Shown here one piece after another: positions 1 to 9,130 of a DNA stretch of 64,000 bases. Each line of letters begins with the position of its first letter. The first letter of the stretch is position 1. The notes beneath the pieces were generated by a model. That model saw only the letters and a program-made list of their open reading frames with translations, ran no database searches and was not told the origin of the DNA. The stretch lies in assembly GCF_024692365.1 (NCBI RefSeq), contig NZ_JAILMR010000036.1, positions 36,922 through 100,921 of the forward strand, written 5' to 3'. Source of the stretch: Ruminococcus sp. (lineage in GTDB: Bacteria; Bacillota; Clostridia; Oscillospirales; Ruminococcaceae). A program made the position numbers and the translations under genes.

Positions 1-837
1 ATTATCAAAGATCACCGAGTTAGCTTTATCGCCGATAAGACTGCCTGTAAAATCGTAATCTTTGCCCATGTCAGCAAGCATCTGCGAGGATACATAGTAG
101 GGTTTCAGTTCAACACCCAGCGCATCAGCGATAGCCTTGTATATTGTGTTCCAGCTGACGCTTTCATCAGAGGTGATATGATAAGCCTGTCCGATAGCTT
201 CCTTTTTGCCGATAAGTCCCACAAAGCCTTTTGCGAAATCGCTGTTGTGGGTTATCGTCCAGAGTGATGAACCGTCGCCGTGTATTATTACGGGCTTTCC
301 GTCTATGATACGTCTGATGACCTGCCAGCTTCCGCCATTGCCGTGTACGCCGAGAGGTACGCTGCGTTCGTCATAGGTGTGGCTGGGTCGGACGATAGTA
401 ACAGGAAAACCGTCTTTGCAGTATCTTTCAAAAAGATACTCCTCGCTGGCTTTTTTGTTTCTTGAATATTCCCAGTAAGGATTTTCAAGAGGAGTTTCCT
501 CGGTTATGAGATAGCTCTGAGGCGGTTTCTGATAAGCAGAAGCCGAGCTTATATAAATATACTGTTTAGTCTTTCCGTTGAAAAGCCTGAAATCTCTTTC
601 GACCTGTGAGGGAACGAATCCGATAAATTCCGCCACGCAGTCGAATTCCATATCTTTTATCTTTTCAGCAGTTTCTTCCTCGTTGTTGATATCAGCCGTT
701 ATGAACCTGATATTTCCTTCAAGTCCGCTGTTTCTGCTTCCTCTGTTCAGCAGATATACTTCATTATCACCTGACAAAAGCAATTTCGTTATTGCCATGC
801 TGATAGTTCCCGTGCCGCCGATAAGCAATACTCTCAT
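1..837 (-). CDS. NAD-dependent epimerase/dehydratase (3' end cut by window edge)
   Basis: The protein starts MRVLLIGGTGTISMAI, a Rossmann GxxGxxG nucleotide-binding turn, and carries the short-chain dehydrogenase pattern with YISSASAY followed about 25 residues later by YSRNKKASE (Tyr-x3-Lys-like). This is the extended SDR family of sugar epimerases and isoflavone-reductase-like enzymes. The substrate cannot be told. The start at 837 follows the ribosome site GGAGGTTGACC directly. The frame is open to base 1 (279 codons), so the C-terminus lies outside the window. It appears to be transcribed alone from the promoter at 879-907. Confidence 0.85.
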   Translation of the reverse strand, partial: MRVLLIGGTGTISMAITKLLLSGDNEVYLLNRGSRNSGLEGNIRFITADINNEEETAEKIKDMEFDCVAEFIGFVPSQVERDFRLFNGKTKQYIYISSASAYQKPPQSYLITEETPLENPYWEYSRNKKASEEYLFERYCKDGFPVTIVRPSHTYDERSVPLGVHGNGGSWQVIRRIIDGKPVIIHGDGSSLWTITHNSDFAKGFVGLIGKKEAIGQAYHITSDESVSWNTIYKAIADALGVELKPYYVSSQMLADMGKDYDFTGSLIGDKANSVIFDN

Positions 838-878
838 GGTCAACCTCCTTGGTGGGTCTGTTGTTTTTCCGTGTCCAT

Positions 879-907
879 ATAATAACAAATCTTCTGGTGC
901 TTTTCAA
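879..907 (-). promoter_or_regulatory. Sigma-A promoter of the epimerase gene
   Basis: On the minus strand TTGAAA (902-907) and TATTAT (879-884) are separated by 17 bp, about 40 bp upstream of the start codon at 837. Confidence 0.6.
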
Positions 908-995
908 CGGTCTGAGGAAACATTTATAGATTTATACAATTTTTGAGTCTAATAATGATATTTTTATCCGCCAAGTGGTGTTATAATGTAATACG

Positions 996-1874
996 TTATC
1001 CACCCGATCTCTTTTTGGATAGACGGAACTGTTTAGGCGTGAGTCCACGCTGACGTTTGAAGCTGCGGATAAAGTGGCTGCAATCGGAAAAGCCTGTCTG
1101 CTGGCTGATGAAAGTCAGGTCGTGATCTGTGAACAGAAGATATTCTTCGGCTTTGAATATACGCATACGCTCGATGTATTCCTTGCAGCTCATGCCGTAT
1201 TGTTCGCGGAACTTCACCGCAAAGCCAGAATAGCTCATGTGGCATTTGTCGGCAATATCAGTGACGCGGATATTTTCATCAAGGCAGCTGTCTATATATT
1301 CTGCGATATTCTCGATGCCGAAAACATCTGCTGAATTTGCGGGGCAGCCGTTGATGTCAAGTCCCGAAGCTATCCATTTTCTGACTATCCCGAAAATGAG
1401 ACGATATATCTGGGCACGCAGGATAATATCTCTGCCGTAAAGATAATGCTCGGTCTCGCGTACACAGTCATCAAAGATCTCGCGGCAATTGAGTTCTTCC
1501 GATTCGGGAGTATTGAAATGTATCTGCATATCATTCGACCTTGCGTACTTGAAAATAGCCGTAACGGAGGGTGCATATGACGAAGAATTCTGAAATTTGG
1601 CGGGGTCGAATTTCAGTCCCGCGAAAAGGATAGGTTTTCCGTCAGTAGACATTATGGAGTGTACAGCAGAGGGGTACAGAATTATCAGTTCTCCCTCGGC
1701 TACATCATACTGAACACCATCACAGGTAACAGCGGCGTTGCCGTTGAGGATGTACAGGAATTCAGCAAAATAATGCCAGTGGGGTTTTACGGGAAAGCTC
1801 ATTTTTTCGGTATCAAAAACGAAAGTTTCAATAGGCGAATTAAGGCTGTCCTGCTTTTCAAAAAGGGAACTCAT
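996..1874 (-). CDS. AraC-family transcriptional regulator with cupin sensor
   Basis: This 292-residue protein has an N-terminal cupin-like sensor (HWHYFAEFLYILNG near residue 32, then DVAEGELIILYPSAVHS). The C-terminal AraC domain carries two helix-turn-helix motifs, about residues 190-285 (ENIRVTDIADKCHMSYSGFAVKFREQ in two halves, ending with GFSDCSHFIRSFKRQRGLTPKQFR). Such proteins usually sense a sugar or small ligand and activate neighbouring genes. Candidate targets are the epimerase downstream on the same strand or the divergent MATE exporter. The ribosome site GAAAGGAATC precedes the start. Confidence 0.88.
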   Translation of the reverse strand: MSSLFEKQDSLNSPIETFVFDTEKMSFPVKPHWHYFAEFLYILNGNAAVTCDGVQYDVAEGELIILYPSAVHSIMSTDGKPILFAGLKFDPAKFQNSSSYAPSVTAIFKYARSNDMQIHFNTPESEELNCREIFDDCVRETEHYLYGRDIILRAQIYRLIFGIVRKWIASGLDINGCPANSADVFGIENIAEYIDSCLDENIRVTDIADKCHMSYSGFAVKFREQYGMSCKEYIERMRIFKAEEYLLFTDHDLTFISQQTGFSDCSHFIRSFKRQRGLTPKQFRLSKKRSGG

Positions 1875-1921
1875 AGGCAGATTCCTTTCAATATTGCAGT
1901 TTTTTCCATTTATATATAATT

Positions 1922-1950
1922 ATTGTAACACAAATATTAAGAAAAATCAA
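1922..1950 (-). promoter_or_regulatory. Promoter of the AraC gene at 996-1874
   Basis: On the minus strand TTGATT (1945-1950) and TACAAT (1922-1927) are 17 bp apart. It lies in the 108-bp divergent spacer shared with the MATE gene, for which I see no clear promoter of its own. Confidence 0.6.
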
Positions 1951-1982
1951 TACTGTAATCAAAAAAGGGGAGGATCTTTTTA

Positions 1983-3359
1983 ATGAACAGTACTTCCGAT
2001 CTTACGCAAGGCAGACCGTTCAAGCTTATTATGCGCTTTTTCTTTCCGTTGTTGCTGACGAATTCTTTACAGCAGCTGTATTCATTCGCTGATACAGCGA
2101 TAGTCGGAAAAGGTCTGGGTGACGATTCCCTTGCGGCAGTAGGAAATATGTCATCGCTGTGCTTTTTGATAATAGGTTTTTCGATGGGGCTTTCAAACGG
2201 CTTTTCGATTCTGATCGCGCAGAGCTTCGGCGAAAAGAACATGGATAAGCTTCGCAGAACGCTTGCACATTCTATTGAACTTGCTGTTATTATAACAGTA
2301 CTGCTGACACTTTTCAGTGCTGTGTTCCTCAGACCGATACTCGGACTGCTTAGAACAGATCCTTCGATAATCGAGGAAAGCCTACAATACGGCTATATAC
2401 TTTTCGGCGGACTGGCTGCTACCATAATGTACAATATGTGCGCGGGTATCCTGCGTGCTTTGGGTGACAGCAAAACACCGCTGAAAGCTATAATAGTATC
2501 ATCGGTCATGAATATCACCCTAAACTCGGTATTCATTTTCGTTTTCCACTGGGGAGTAAGAGGTGCAGCAATAGCAACGATACTTTCTCAGGTATTCTCG
2601 GGTGCGGTATGTTTTGATAAACTGCACAAAACCGATTTCCTTGCGCTTTCAAAGTCTGATTTTTCACATGACGCAAAAATGTATTCCGTTCTTCTCGGAA
2701 ACGGCATACCTATGGCACTTATGAATTCCATAACTGCTGTCGGCTGTATGGCAGTGCAGTATTTTGTAAACGGTCTGGGAGTTGCGTTCACTTCGGCATA
2801 TTCTGCTTGCAGCAGGTATCTGAATATGTTCATGCAGCCTGCCGCAACCGCGGGTGCTGCAATGTCTTCCTACACAAGCCAGAATTACGGCGCAAAGCGT
2901 TTCGACAGGATATGGGACGGCTTGAAGGTCTGTCTTGGTATAGCAGGTGCGGCATATCTTGTGTTCGGTTCGGTAATGGTTTTCTTCCCGAAATGGCTTG
3001 CTTCACTGATACTTTCAGGCGAAAAGCAGATAAGCTACGCGGCTGAATTCCTGCCTGTATGCGGAGTTATGATACTTGCCGTTGATATGCTTTTCGTTAT
3101 CAGGAACGGCGTGCAGGGAATGGGATTCCCCTTTGTGCCTATGCTTTCGGGCATAGCTGAAATGGTGCTTCGTATCGGTGCGATAGTTCTGCTTATTGAA
3201 GGTTTGGGCTTCAAAGCCACAGCATTCGCTGAGATATTCGCGTGGGTAGGCGCACTGCTGATAAATACAGCTGCGTTCATCGTGATATTTGCCCGTGAAA
3301 AGGCTAAATATTCCGATAAGCAGAAATGCATTGCAAACTTCGCGCATTCCGCAAGATAA
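1983..3359 (+). CDS. MATE-family multidrug/cation efflux transporter
   Basis: The 458-residue length and roughly twelve hydrophobic segments are typical of MATE (NorM/DinF-like) exporters, which use Na+ or H+ gradients to expel drugs or metabolites. The N-terminus DLTQGRPFKLIMRFFFPLLL and the following QQLYSFADTAIVGKGLG are characteristic of the family. Two homologous halves are visible, the second opening near VLLGNGIPMALMNSITAVG. A strong GGGGAGG ribosome site sits 10 bp before the ATG. It is divergent from the AraC gene, which may regulate it. Substrate unknown. Confidence 0.93.
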   Translation: MNSTSDLTQGRPFKLIMRFFFPLLLTNSLQQLYSFADTAIVGKGLGDDSLAAVGNMSSLCFLIIGFSMGLSNGFSILIAQSFGEKNMDKLRRTLAHSIELAVIITVLLTLFSAVFLRPILGLLRTDPSIIEESLQYGYILFGGLAATIMYNMCAGILRALGDSKTPLKAIIVSSVMNITLNSVFIFVFHWGVRGAAIATILSQVFSGAVCFDKLHKTDFLALSKSDFSHDAKMYSVLLGNGIPMALMNSITAVGCMAVQYFVNGLGVAFTSAYSACSRYLNMFMQPAATAGAAMSSYTSQNYGAKRFDRIWDGLKVCLGIAGAAYLVFGSVMVFFPKWLASLILSGEKQISYAAEFLPVCGVMILAVDMLFVIRNGVQGMGFPFVPMLSGIAEMVLRIGAIVLLIEGLGFKATAFAEIFAWVGALLINTAAFIVIFAREKAKYSDKQKCIANFAHSAR

Positions 3360-3409
3360 CTTCAAAAGCTGATATAACTTAGCATTCCAGAACTTTGTTC
3401 TTCCATATT

Positions 3410-3447
3410 AACGTCCCTCAATCGGTCACTCCTTGAGGGGCGTTTAA
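3410..3447 (+). terminator. Rho-independent terminator after the MATE gene
   Basis: A 12-bp stem (3410-3421 with 3433-3444, one mismatch near the base) has its loop at 3422-3432 and is followed by a short T-rich run. The rest of the 292-bp spacer (3360-3652) is AT-rich and holds only the next promoter. Confidence 0.75.
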
Positions 3448-3582
3448 TTATGCTGTAAATACGTGTGCAGCCGAATGATGATCTGTTTTGCTTAAAATTT
3501 TTAATATCTTGTGATTTCGCCCAATATCGCTAATGAATATTTGTTTAGTTATTTGAAATTTCATATAATATTAATTGTTGTA

Positions 3583-3611
3583 TTGATTTCCTTGACAAAA
3601 TAGTGTATACT
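3583..3611 (+). promoter_or_regulatory. Putative promoter of the GGDEF/EAL gene
   Basis: TTGATT (3583-3588) and TATACT (3606-3611) are 17 bp apart. A TTGACA at 3592 and a TATAAT at 3611 also occur but are only 13 bp apart, so the exact pair is uncertain. Confidence 0.45.
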
Positions 3612-3652
3612 ATAATAAATACACTTTGCCTTGAGTGCAGGAGGTATTATTT

Positions 3653-6600
3653 ATGATATACAATGATCCCGTTTTCTTAAAGATCGCAGAAGCACTGCTG
3701 GTCGAATTTACAGGTATATATTACATCAATGCGGCAACAAGCGAGTATTGGTGGTATTCCACTGATGCCTCATCACGGTCGCTTAAAGCTGAACAGGGCG
3801 GCAAGGACTTTTTTGCTGATCTGGAAAAAGATGTTGAACGTGTTATATATGAAGAGGACAGACATATTTTCCTGCAGGACATCAGGAGAGAGAAGCTTCT
3901 CTCGTTTCTGGAGAAAGGTGACGAGTACAGGATAGAGTATCGCGTGATACTCAGCGGAGAGCCTGTTTATCATGCCCTGAGTCTTATAAGGGGTGTGGGT
4001 GAAGATGCTGATCATTTTGTTCTCGGCATAAAGAATGTTGATAAGGAAGTAAGAGAACGTCAGAAGGCTGAAAAGAACGAGCATGAGCTTGAGGTCTATT
4101 ATCAGATCGCGGGCAGCCTTGCTGCGCATTATGATACACTTTACTATGTTGATATTGAAACTAACGGTTACTTTGAGTATTCCTCAACCGATGCATTCAA
4201 GAGCCTTAATGTTCCTGCAACAGGTGATGATTTTTTCAGCGAGAGCAATAAGAATCTGAAGAAATATGTTCACCCTGAAGATCAGGAGAAAGTTATCACG
4301 CAGTTTGAAAAGCAGAGGATACTTGAAAATCTGCAAAAAGTAAAGTCGTTCAGCCTGACGTACAGGCTCATGGTGGGCGGTTCTGTGATGCACTGCCGCT
4401 GCTTACAGATATGGGCAAGCGATAAAAAGCATATCCTCGTGGGCATTGAGAACATCAATGATGAAGTAAAGGCGCAGAAGCTGCTCGAAGAGACTATGAA
4501 AGAGAAAACAGCTTACGGTCGTATTGTGGACTCCCTTGCTTTGCGCTATGATGTTATCTACTATATCGATTGCAGTACAGGTGAGTATTCAAGATATTCC
4601 TCATATCAATCGGCAATCGATAAGTCACTGAGCTTGGACGGCAAGGACTTTTTTGCCGCTGCGGCAATCGTTATAAATAAACAGGTTCACCCGAAAGACA
4701 GGGACAGGATCCTTACGCTCTGCAACAAGGATTATGTCATAACTGCTCTCGACAACAACAGGCAATACATTGCTGATTTCAGGTTCAGGACACATGGCAG
4801 GACTGAGTACACAAGGCTGACTATAATGCGCTCGGACGACAAGACCCATTTTATTGTCGGCTTTGAGAATATAGATGAAGAGGTCAAGAAAGAACAGGAG
4901 CAGATAGAAGCACTCAACAGAGCAAATGATCTTGCAAGGCGCGATGGTCTGACAGAAACCAGAAATATGATCGCTTTCCGTGAATTCGAGGCTTCAATAC
5001 AGGAAAGCATAGACAGCGGCGCGGGACATTCTCCCTTTGCTGTTGTTATCTTTGATATCAACGATCTTAAAACGATAAATGACCATGACGGTCACAAAGC
5101 GGGCGATGAATATATCAAGTCTGCGTGCAGGATAATATGCGGACTTTTTGCCCACAGCCCCGTGTTCAGGATAGGCGGCGATGAATTTGCAGCGGTGCTT
5201 GCGGGTTCTGATTATGAAAAGCGTGTATCTCTTGTTGAAACACTGCGCAAATTATCGATGGAAAACTATATTAAGAATGACGGTCCTGTTCTGGCTGTCG
5301 GCATAGGTGTTTACGATAAGCTGAATGATAAGAAGTTCGCTGATGTTTTCAAGCGTGCTGACGAGAATATGTATCAGGACAAACTCAGGCTGAAAGAGGG
5401 CAGACCTGTCGTTGAAAGCAAGAAGCCTGAGGAAACTAAAAAGCGCATACCAGCGGAACGCAAACGACTTCTGGACAGTATGTTTGAGATGAACTGCATT
5501 TCTGCGGACGGTATGTATATCTACATATGTGATATGAGGTATGATTATTCCAGGTGGTCAAAAGCCGCAGTGGATTCCTATGGTTTGCCGTCGGAGTATA
5601 TGTACGGCGCGGGCGATATCTGGGAGGAACATATCCACGAAGAAGATAAGGAAGCGTATCACCGTGGAATGGCTGATATTTTTTCTGGCGTAAGCAAAGG
5701 TCATGATATGCAGTACAGGGCTAGAAGGATAAACGGCGAGTACAATGTATGCACCTGCCGCGGCATCGTATTGAAAGATGAGAACGGTGAACCCGAATAT
5801 TTTGCAGGCGCGATTAGAGATCACGGTGTGTACAGCAATATTGACAGCCTTACAGGACTCAGCAATCAATATGGCTTCTTCGATGAGATACAGTCGAACA
5901 TTGTCAAAAACAATAAGATGCGTATTGCACTTCTGGGCATAGCGAAGTTTTCGGAGATAAACGAGATCTACGGATATCATTTCGGTAATCTTGTGTTGCA
6001 GAAGGTTGGACGTTTTCTCTTCGATCACATCGGGAACAACGGATGTGTATACAGGCTGGACGGCACTAAGTTTGCAATACTCAGCACGGATATCGATTCT
6101 GCCGAAAGATTTAAAAATAAATACAATGAACTGCGTTCACGTTTCAGGGAAGGCATTGTCATCGATGATAAGAAGATAATGCTTGAACTCAATGTGGGTC
6201 TTATCGATATAGATAATTTCAATATCGACTCGCAGACGGTAATGACTTGTCTGTCCTTTGCGTACAATGAGTCTAAGTTTAAAAGGCATGGAGATGCAGT
6301 TGTATTCAATAACGATCTGGGCAGCGGCAATAAGCAGAGAATAGAGAAATTCCATGCGATCAGAGCCTCGATAGCACAGGGGTTTGCAGGATTCTACCTG
6401 ATGTATCAGCCTGTTGTGGACGCAAAGACAGAGAGACTCAAAGGTGCAGAAGCACTTCTCAGGTGGAAAAGTGACGAATATGGCATGGTGCCCCCAGACC
6501 ATTTTATACCTCTGCTGGAACAGGATCCTATCTTCCCGTCATTGGGTGAATGGATACTCACAACAGCGGTAAAAGATGCAAAGAAGATGCTTGAAAGCTA

Positions 6601-7102
6601 TCCAGAGTTCGTTGTAAATGTAAATCTGTCCTATTCGCAGATTGAAAAGGCAGATTTTGTGGATATGGTAATGGATATACTTGATAAGACAGGTTATCCC
6701 CCCGAGCACCTTTGTCTTGAAATAACAGAAAGATGCAGATTGCTTGATATCGATATGCTCAGTAATATCGTGTGCAGTCTGCGAAGCAGGGGAGTAAAGG
6801 TGGCACTTGATGATTTCGGAACAGGCTTTTCATCTGTCGGCATAGTCAAGGATCTTACCTTTGACACGATAAAGATAGACAGGAGCCTTGTCAGCAAGAT
6901 AGAAGAGGACAGCAAGGAACGTGATCTGATAAAGACTTTCGTGATGATGGCGAACACCTGCGGAGCAAAAGTCTGTGTTGAGGGCATAGAAACATCTGGC
7001 ATGAGCGAGATACTCAGGCAGTATGATGTTCACAGTTTTCAGGGATATTATTATTCAAGACCTCTGGTATACGATGATTTTATGAACTGGAGGAAAAACT
7101 GA
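3653..7102 (+). CDS. Multi-PAS GGDEF/EAL cyclic-di-GMP signalling protein
   Basis: This 1149-residue protein has no membrane segment. Three related N-terminal sensor repeats (each with a Y-I/V-D-x3-G-Y/E-Y core and ending in VGxENxxxEV) come first. An intact GGDEF domain follows (GGDEF at 508-512), then a PAS_3-like domain (about 630-720), a second GGDEF domain with a degenerate RLDGTKF signature near 803, and an EAL phosphodiesterase. The EAL domain keeps EALLRW (933-938), VNLSYSQ, LEITER, DDFGTGFSS, IKIDRS, VEGIET and QGYYYSRPL, so it should be catalytic. It may therefore both make and break c-di-GMP. I chose ATG 3653 because AGGAGG lies just before it; a GTG 18 bp upstream precedes that ribosome site. 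Confidence 0.93.
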   Translation: MIYNDPVFLKIAEALLVEFTGIYYINAATSEYWWYSTDASSRSLKAEQGGKDFFADLEKDVERVIYEEDRHIFLQDIRREKLLSFLEKGDEYRIEYRVILSGEPVYHALSLIRGVGEDADHFVLGIKNVDKEVRERQKAEKNEHELEVYYQIAGSLAAHYDTLYYVDIETNGYFEYSSTDAFKSLNVPATGDDFFSESNKNLKKYVHPEDQEKVITQFEKQRILENLQKVKSFSLTYRLMVGGSVMHCRCLQIWASDKKHILVGIENINDEVKAQKLLEETMKEKTAYGRIVDSLALRYDVIYYIDCSTGEYSRYSSYQSAIDKSLSLDGKDFFAAAAIVINKQVHPKDRDRILTLCNKDYVITALDNNRQYIADFRFRTHGRTEYTRLTIMRSDDKTHFIVGFENIDEEVKKEQEQIEALNRANDLARRDGLTETRNMIAFREFEASIQESIDSGAGHSPFAVVIFDINDLKTINDHDGHKAGDEYIKSACRIICGLFAHSPVFRIGGDEFAAVLAGSDYEKRVSLVETLRKLSMENYIKNDGPVLAVGIGVYDKLNDKKFADVFKRADENMYQDKLRLKEGRPVVESKKPEETKKRIPAERKRLLDSMFEMNCISADGMYIYICDMRYDYSRWSKAAVDSYGLPSEYMYGAGDIWEEHIHEEDKEAYHRGMADIFSGVSKGHDMQYRARRINGEYNVCTCRGIVLKDENGEPEYFAGAIRDHGVYSNIDSLTGLSNQYGFFDEIQSNIVKNNKMRIALLGIAKFSEINEIYGYHFGNLVLQKVGRFLFDHIGNNGCVYRLDGTKFAILSTDIDSAERFKNKYNELRSRFREGIVIDDKKIMLELNVGLIDIDNFNIDSQTVMTCLSFAYNESKFKRHGDAVVFNNDLGSGNKQRIEKFHAIRASIAQGFAGFYLMYQPVVDAKTERLKGAEALLRWKSDEYGMVPPDHFIPLLEQDPIFPSLGEWILTTAVKDAKKMLESYPEFVVNVNLSYSQIEKADFVDMVMDILDKTGYPPEHLCLEITERCRLLDIDMLSNIVCSLRSRGVKVALDDFGTGFSSVGIVKDLTFDTIKIDRSLVSKIEEDSKERDLIKTFVMMANTCGAKVCVEGIETSGMSEILRQYDVHSFQGYYYSRPLVYDDFMNWRKN

Positions 7103-7150
7103 GGTCTGAAAAACACGGATGTATTTATGGCAGAAATATCATTCTGCCTA

Positions 7151-7179
7151 TTGACAACAGCGTTATGCTGTGATATAAT
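7151..7179 (+). promoter_or_regulatory. Promoter of the riboflavin operon
   Basis: TTGACA (7151-7156), 17-bp spacer, TATAAT (7174-7179): a perfect consensus. Transcription should begin at about 7186, exactly where the FMN aptamer begins. Confidence 0.9.
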
Positions 7180-7185
7180 GGAGTT

Positions 7186-7295
7186 GTCTTCGGGGCAGGG
7201 TGTGATTCCTGACCGGCAGTTATAGCCTGCGAGCCGCAATGCGGCTGATCCGGTGTGATCCCGGAGCCGACGGTATAGTCCGGATGAAAGAAGAT
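7186..7295 (+). promoter_or_regulatory. FMN riboswitch (RFN element)
   Basis: The conserved RFN blocks appear in order: GGGGCAGGGTGTGATTCCTG, ACCGGCAGTTATAGCCTGCGA, GATCCGGTG-TGATCCCGGA, and CCGACGGTATAGTCCGGATG followed by AAAGAAGA. Helix P1 is formed by GTCTTC (7186-7191) with GAAGAT (7290-7295). FMN binding in this family causes premature termination, and a terminator follows at 7330-7354. It controls ribD-ribE-ribBA-ribH. Confidence 0.96.
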
Positions 7296-7329
7296 GACTG
7301 CGCCATTTTTACGGTAAATCGGATTTTCT

Positions 7330-7354
7330 GCCCCCGTATGTACGGGGGCTTTTT
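7330..7354 (+). terminator. Riboswitch-controlled transcription terminator
   Basis: An 8-bp GC stem (GCCCCCGT at 7330-7337 with ACGGGGGC at 7342-7349) is followed by TTTTT and sits between the FMN aptamer and the ribD ribosome site (AGGAGGGAG), as expected for transcriptional attenuation. Confidence 0.9.
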
Positions 7355-7380
7355 GTGTTTTTACAGGAGGGAGTGTAATC

Positions 7381-8490
7381 ATGGGACATGAAGACTATAT
7401 GCGAAAGGCGCTGGCGCTGGCGGTAAAGGGTATGGGTCATGTTTCACCGAATCCTATGGTCGGTGCTGTCATAGTTCGTGACGGTGAGATCATTGCTTCA
7501 GGCTATCATAAAAAGTACGGCGACCTCCATGCCGAACGCAGTGCTTTTGCTGAATGTGATGCAAATGGGATAGACTGTACAGGGGCGGATATGTATGTCA
7601 CCCTTGAACCCTGTTGCCATCACGGAAAACAGCCGCCCTGCACCGATGCGGTGATCGAACACGGCATCAGGCGAGTGTTTGTAGGTTCCAGTGACCCTAA
7701 TCCGTTGGTAGCTGGCAAGGGCACAGCTATACTGCGGGATCACGGGATAGAAGTCACCGAGGGCGTGCTGAAAGATGAATGCGACCGCCTGAATGAGATA
7801 TTCTTCAAGTTTATCACGACAGGTCTTCCATTTGTTACCCTGAAATATGCCATGACCCTTGACGGAAAGATCGCCTGCTATACAGGAAAATCTCAGTGGA
7901 TAACAGGTGAGACGGCACGAAATCACGTACACCGTGAAAGACTTCATCATGCGGCGATAATGGTGGGGGTGGGTACTGTACTGGCTGATGATCCAATGCT
8001 GACCTGCCGCATCGAGAACGGCAGAGATCCTTTGAGGATAGTGTGTGATACCCATCTGCGGACACCTCTTGACAGCAACATCGTGCGTACTGCAGACAAA
8101 GTTCCCACGATGATAGTCTGCGGTGATGCTGACAGCGGGCGTATCGGTGAGTATGAGAAATGCGGCTGTAAAGTGCTGAGTATGCCTGATAAAAATGGAA
8201 GTACCGATCTTGCGGCACTTATGGCATATCTCGGAAAAGAAAAGATTGACAGTGTGCTTATCGAAGGCGGTGGAACCTTGGGATGGTCTGCGCTTGAAAG
8301 CGGCATAGTTGATAAGGTCATGGCTTATGTTGCACCTAAGCTGTTCGGCGGAAGTACCGCGAAAACTCCTGTCGGCGGACAGGGCGTGGCTATGCCCGAT
8401 GAAGCTTTAATGATGGAAGACCGCAGGATAACCGAACTTGACGGCGATATACTTATAGAAGGACGGGTGAAGAAATGTTCACGGGACTGA
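7381..8490 (+). CDS. ribD: Bifunctional diaminohydroxyphosphoribosylaminopyrimidine deaminase / 5-amino-6-(5-phosphoribosylamino)uracil reductase
   Basis: RibD carries out the second and third steps of riboflavin synthesis from the GTP branch. The N-terminal deaminase zinc motif is visible as HAERSAF (His about residue 50) and EPCCHHGKQPPC (about 78-89). The C-terminal reductase domain contains MTLDGKIACYTGKSQWITG and the glycine-rich IEGGGTLGWS. At 369 residues it has normal length. It is the first gene of the FMN-riboswitch operon and overlaps ribE by 16 bp, which indicates translational coupling. Confidence 0.97.
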   Translation: MGHEDYMRKALALAVKGMGHVSPNPMVGAVIVRDGEIIASGYHKKYGDLHAERSAFAECDANGIDCTGADMYVTLEPCCHHGKQPPCTDAVIEHGIRRVFVGSSDPNPLVAGKGTAILRDHGIEVTEGVLKDECDRLNEIFFKFITTGLPFVTLKYAMTLDGKIACYTGKSQWITGETARNHVHRERLHHAAIMVGVGTVLADDPMLTCRIENGRDPLRIVCDTHLRTPLDSNIVRTADKVPTMIVCGDADSGRIGEYEKCGCKVLSMPDKNGSTDLAALMAYLGKEKIDSVLIEGGGTLGWSALESGIVDKVMAYVAPKLFGGSTAKTPVGGQGVAMPDEALMMEDRRITELDGDILIEGRVKKCSRD

Positions 8491-9119
8491 TAGAGGAAAC
8501 AGGCACTGTATGCGAGGTCTGCCGAAACGGAAATGCATCTTTTATACGCATAGCCGCTGAGAAAGTCCTTGAGGGGACTAAAGTCGGTGACAGTATCGCA
8601 GTAAACGGTGTGTGCCTTACTGTTACCGATCACGACGGCAAGATTTTCAGGGCTGATGTGATGAACGAGACCCTTAGCCGATCTTCTCTGGGAACTCTTA
8701 AACAGGGAAGCAAGGTTGATCTTGAAAGGGCGATGTCGGCGGAAGGAAGATTCGGCGGACATATAGTATCGGGTCATATCGACGGCACGGGTACTGTCAG
8801 CAGTATAAAGCAGGACGGTATCGCTGTGAGGTACACCATTTCGGCAGATGATAAGCTGCTTAGGTATATAGTCGAGAAAGGTTCGGTTACGCTTGACGGT
8901 ATAAGTCTTACCGTGGCAGCGGTGACGGATTCGGACTTTACTGTATCCGTGATACCACACACTGCCGAGCAGACCATACTGCCGTATAAAAAAGTAGGGG
9001 ATATAATAAATATCGAAACGGATATCATAGGAAAATACGTGGAAAAGCTGCTGCGTCCTGCCGAGCCGAAAAAAAGCGGCGTTACCATGGAGCAGCTTAT
9101 GAAGAACGGATTTATCTGA
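8475..9119 (+). CDS. ribE: Riboflavin synthase, alpha chain
   Basis: Riboflavin synthase dismutates two 6,7-dimethyl-8-ribityllumazine molecules into riboflavin. The diagnostic N-terminus [10 protein letters not shown] and the two lumazine-binding repeats are present: repeat one about residues 1-95 with GVCLTV, repeat two about 98-190 with [12 protein letters not shown] and LDGISLTV. The 214-residue length is normal. It overlaps ribD and is followed after 11 bp by ribBA. Confidence 0.97.
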   Translation: MFTGLIEETGTVCEVCRNGNASFIRIAAEKVLEGTKVGDSIAVNGVCLTVTDHDGKIFRADVMNETLSRSSLGTLKQGSKVDLERAMSAEGRFGGHIVSGHIDGTGTVSSIKQDGIAVRYTISADDKLLRYIVEKGSVTLDGISLTVAAVTDSDFTVSVIPHTAEQTILPYKKVGDIINIETDIIGKYVEKLLRPAEPKKSGVTMEQLMKNGFI

Positions 9120-9130
9120 GGAGTGGGTAT

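Noticed and set aside
991..1000. ATACGTTATC, part of the sulfur motif, near the end of the first AraC gene
   Set aside because: It overlaps the AraC stop region, lacks the other blocks and any downstream sulfur gene, and is short enough to occur by chance.
3592..3616. TTGACA/TATAAT pair before the GGDEF/EAL gene
   Set aside because: Spacing is only 13 bp, too short for sigma-A; an overlapping TTGATT/TATACT pair with 17 bp is preferred.
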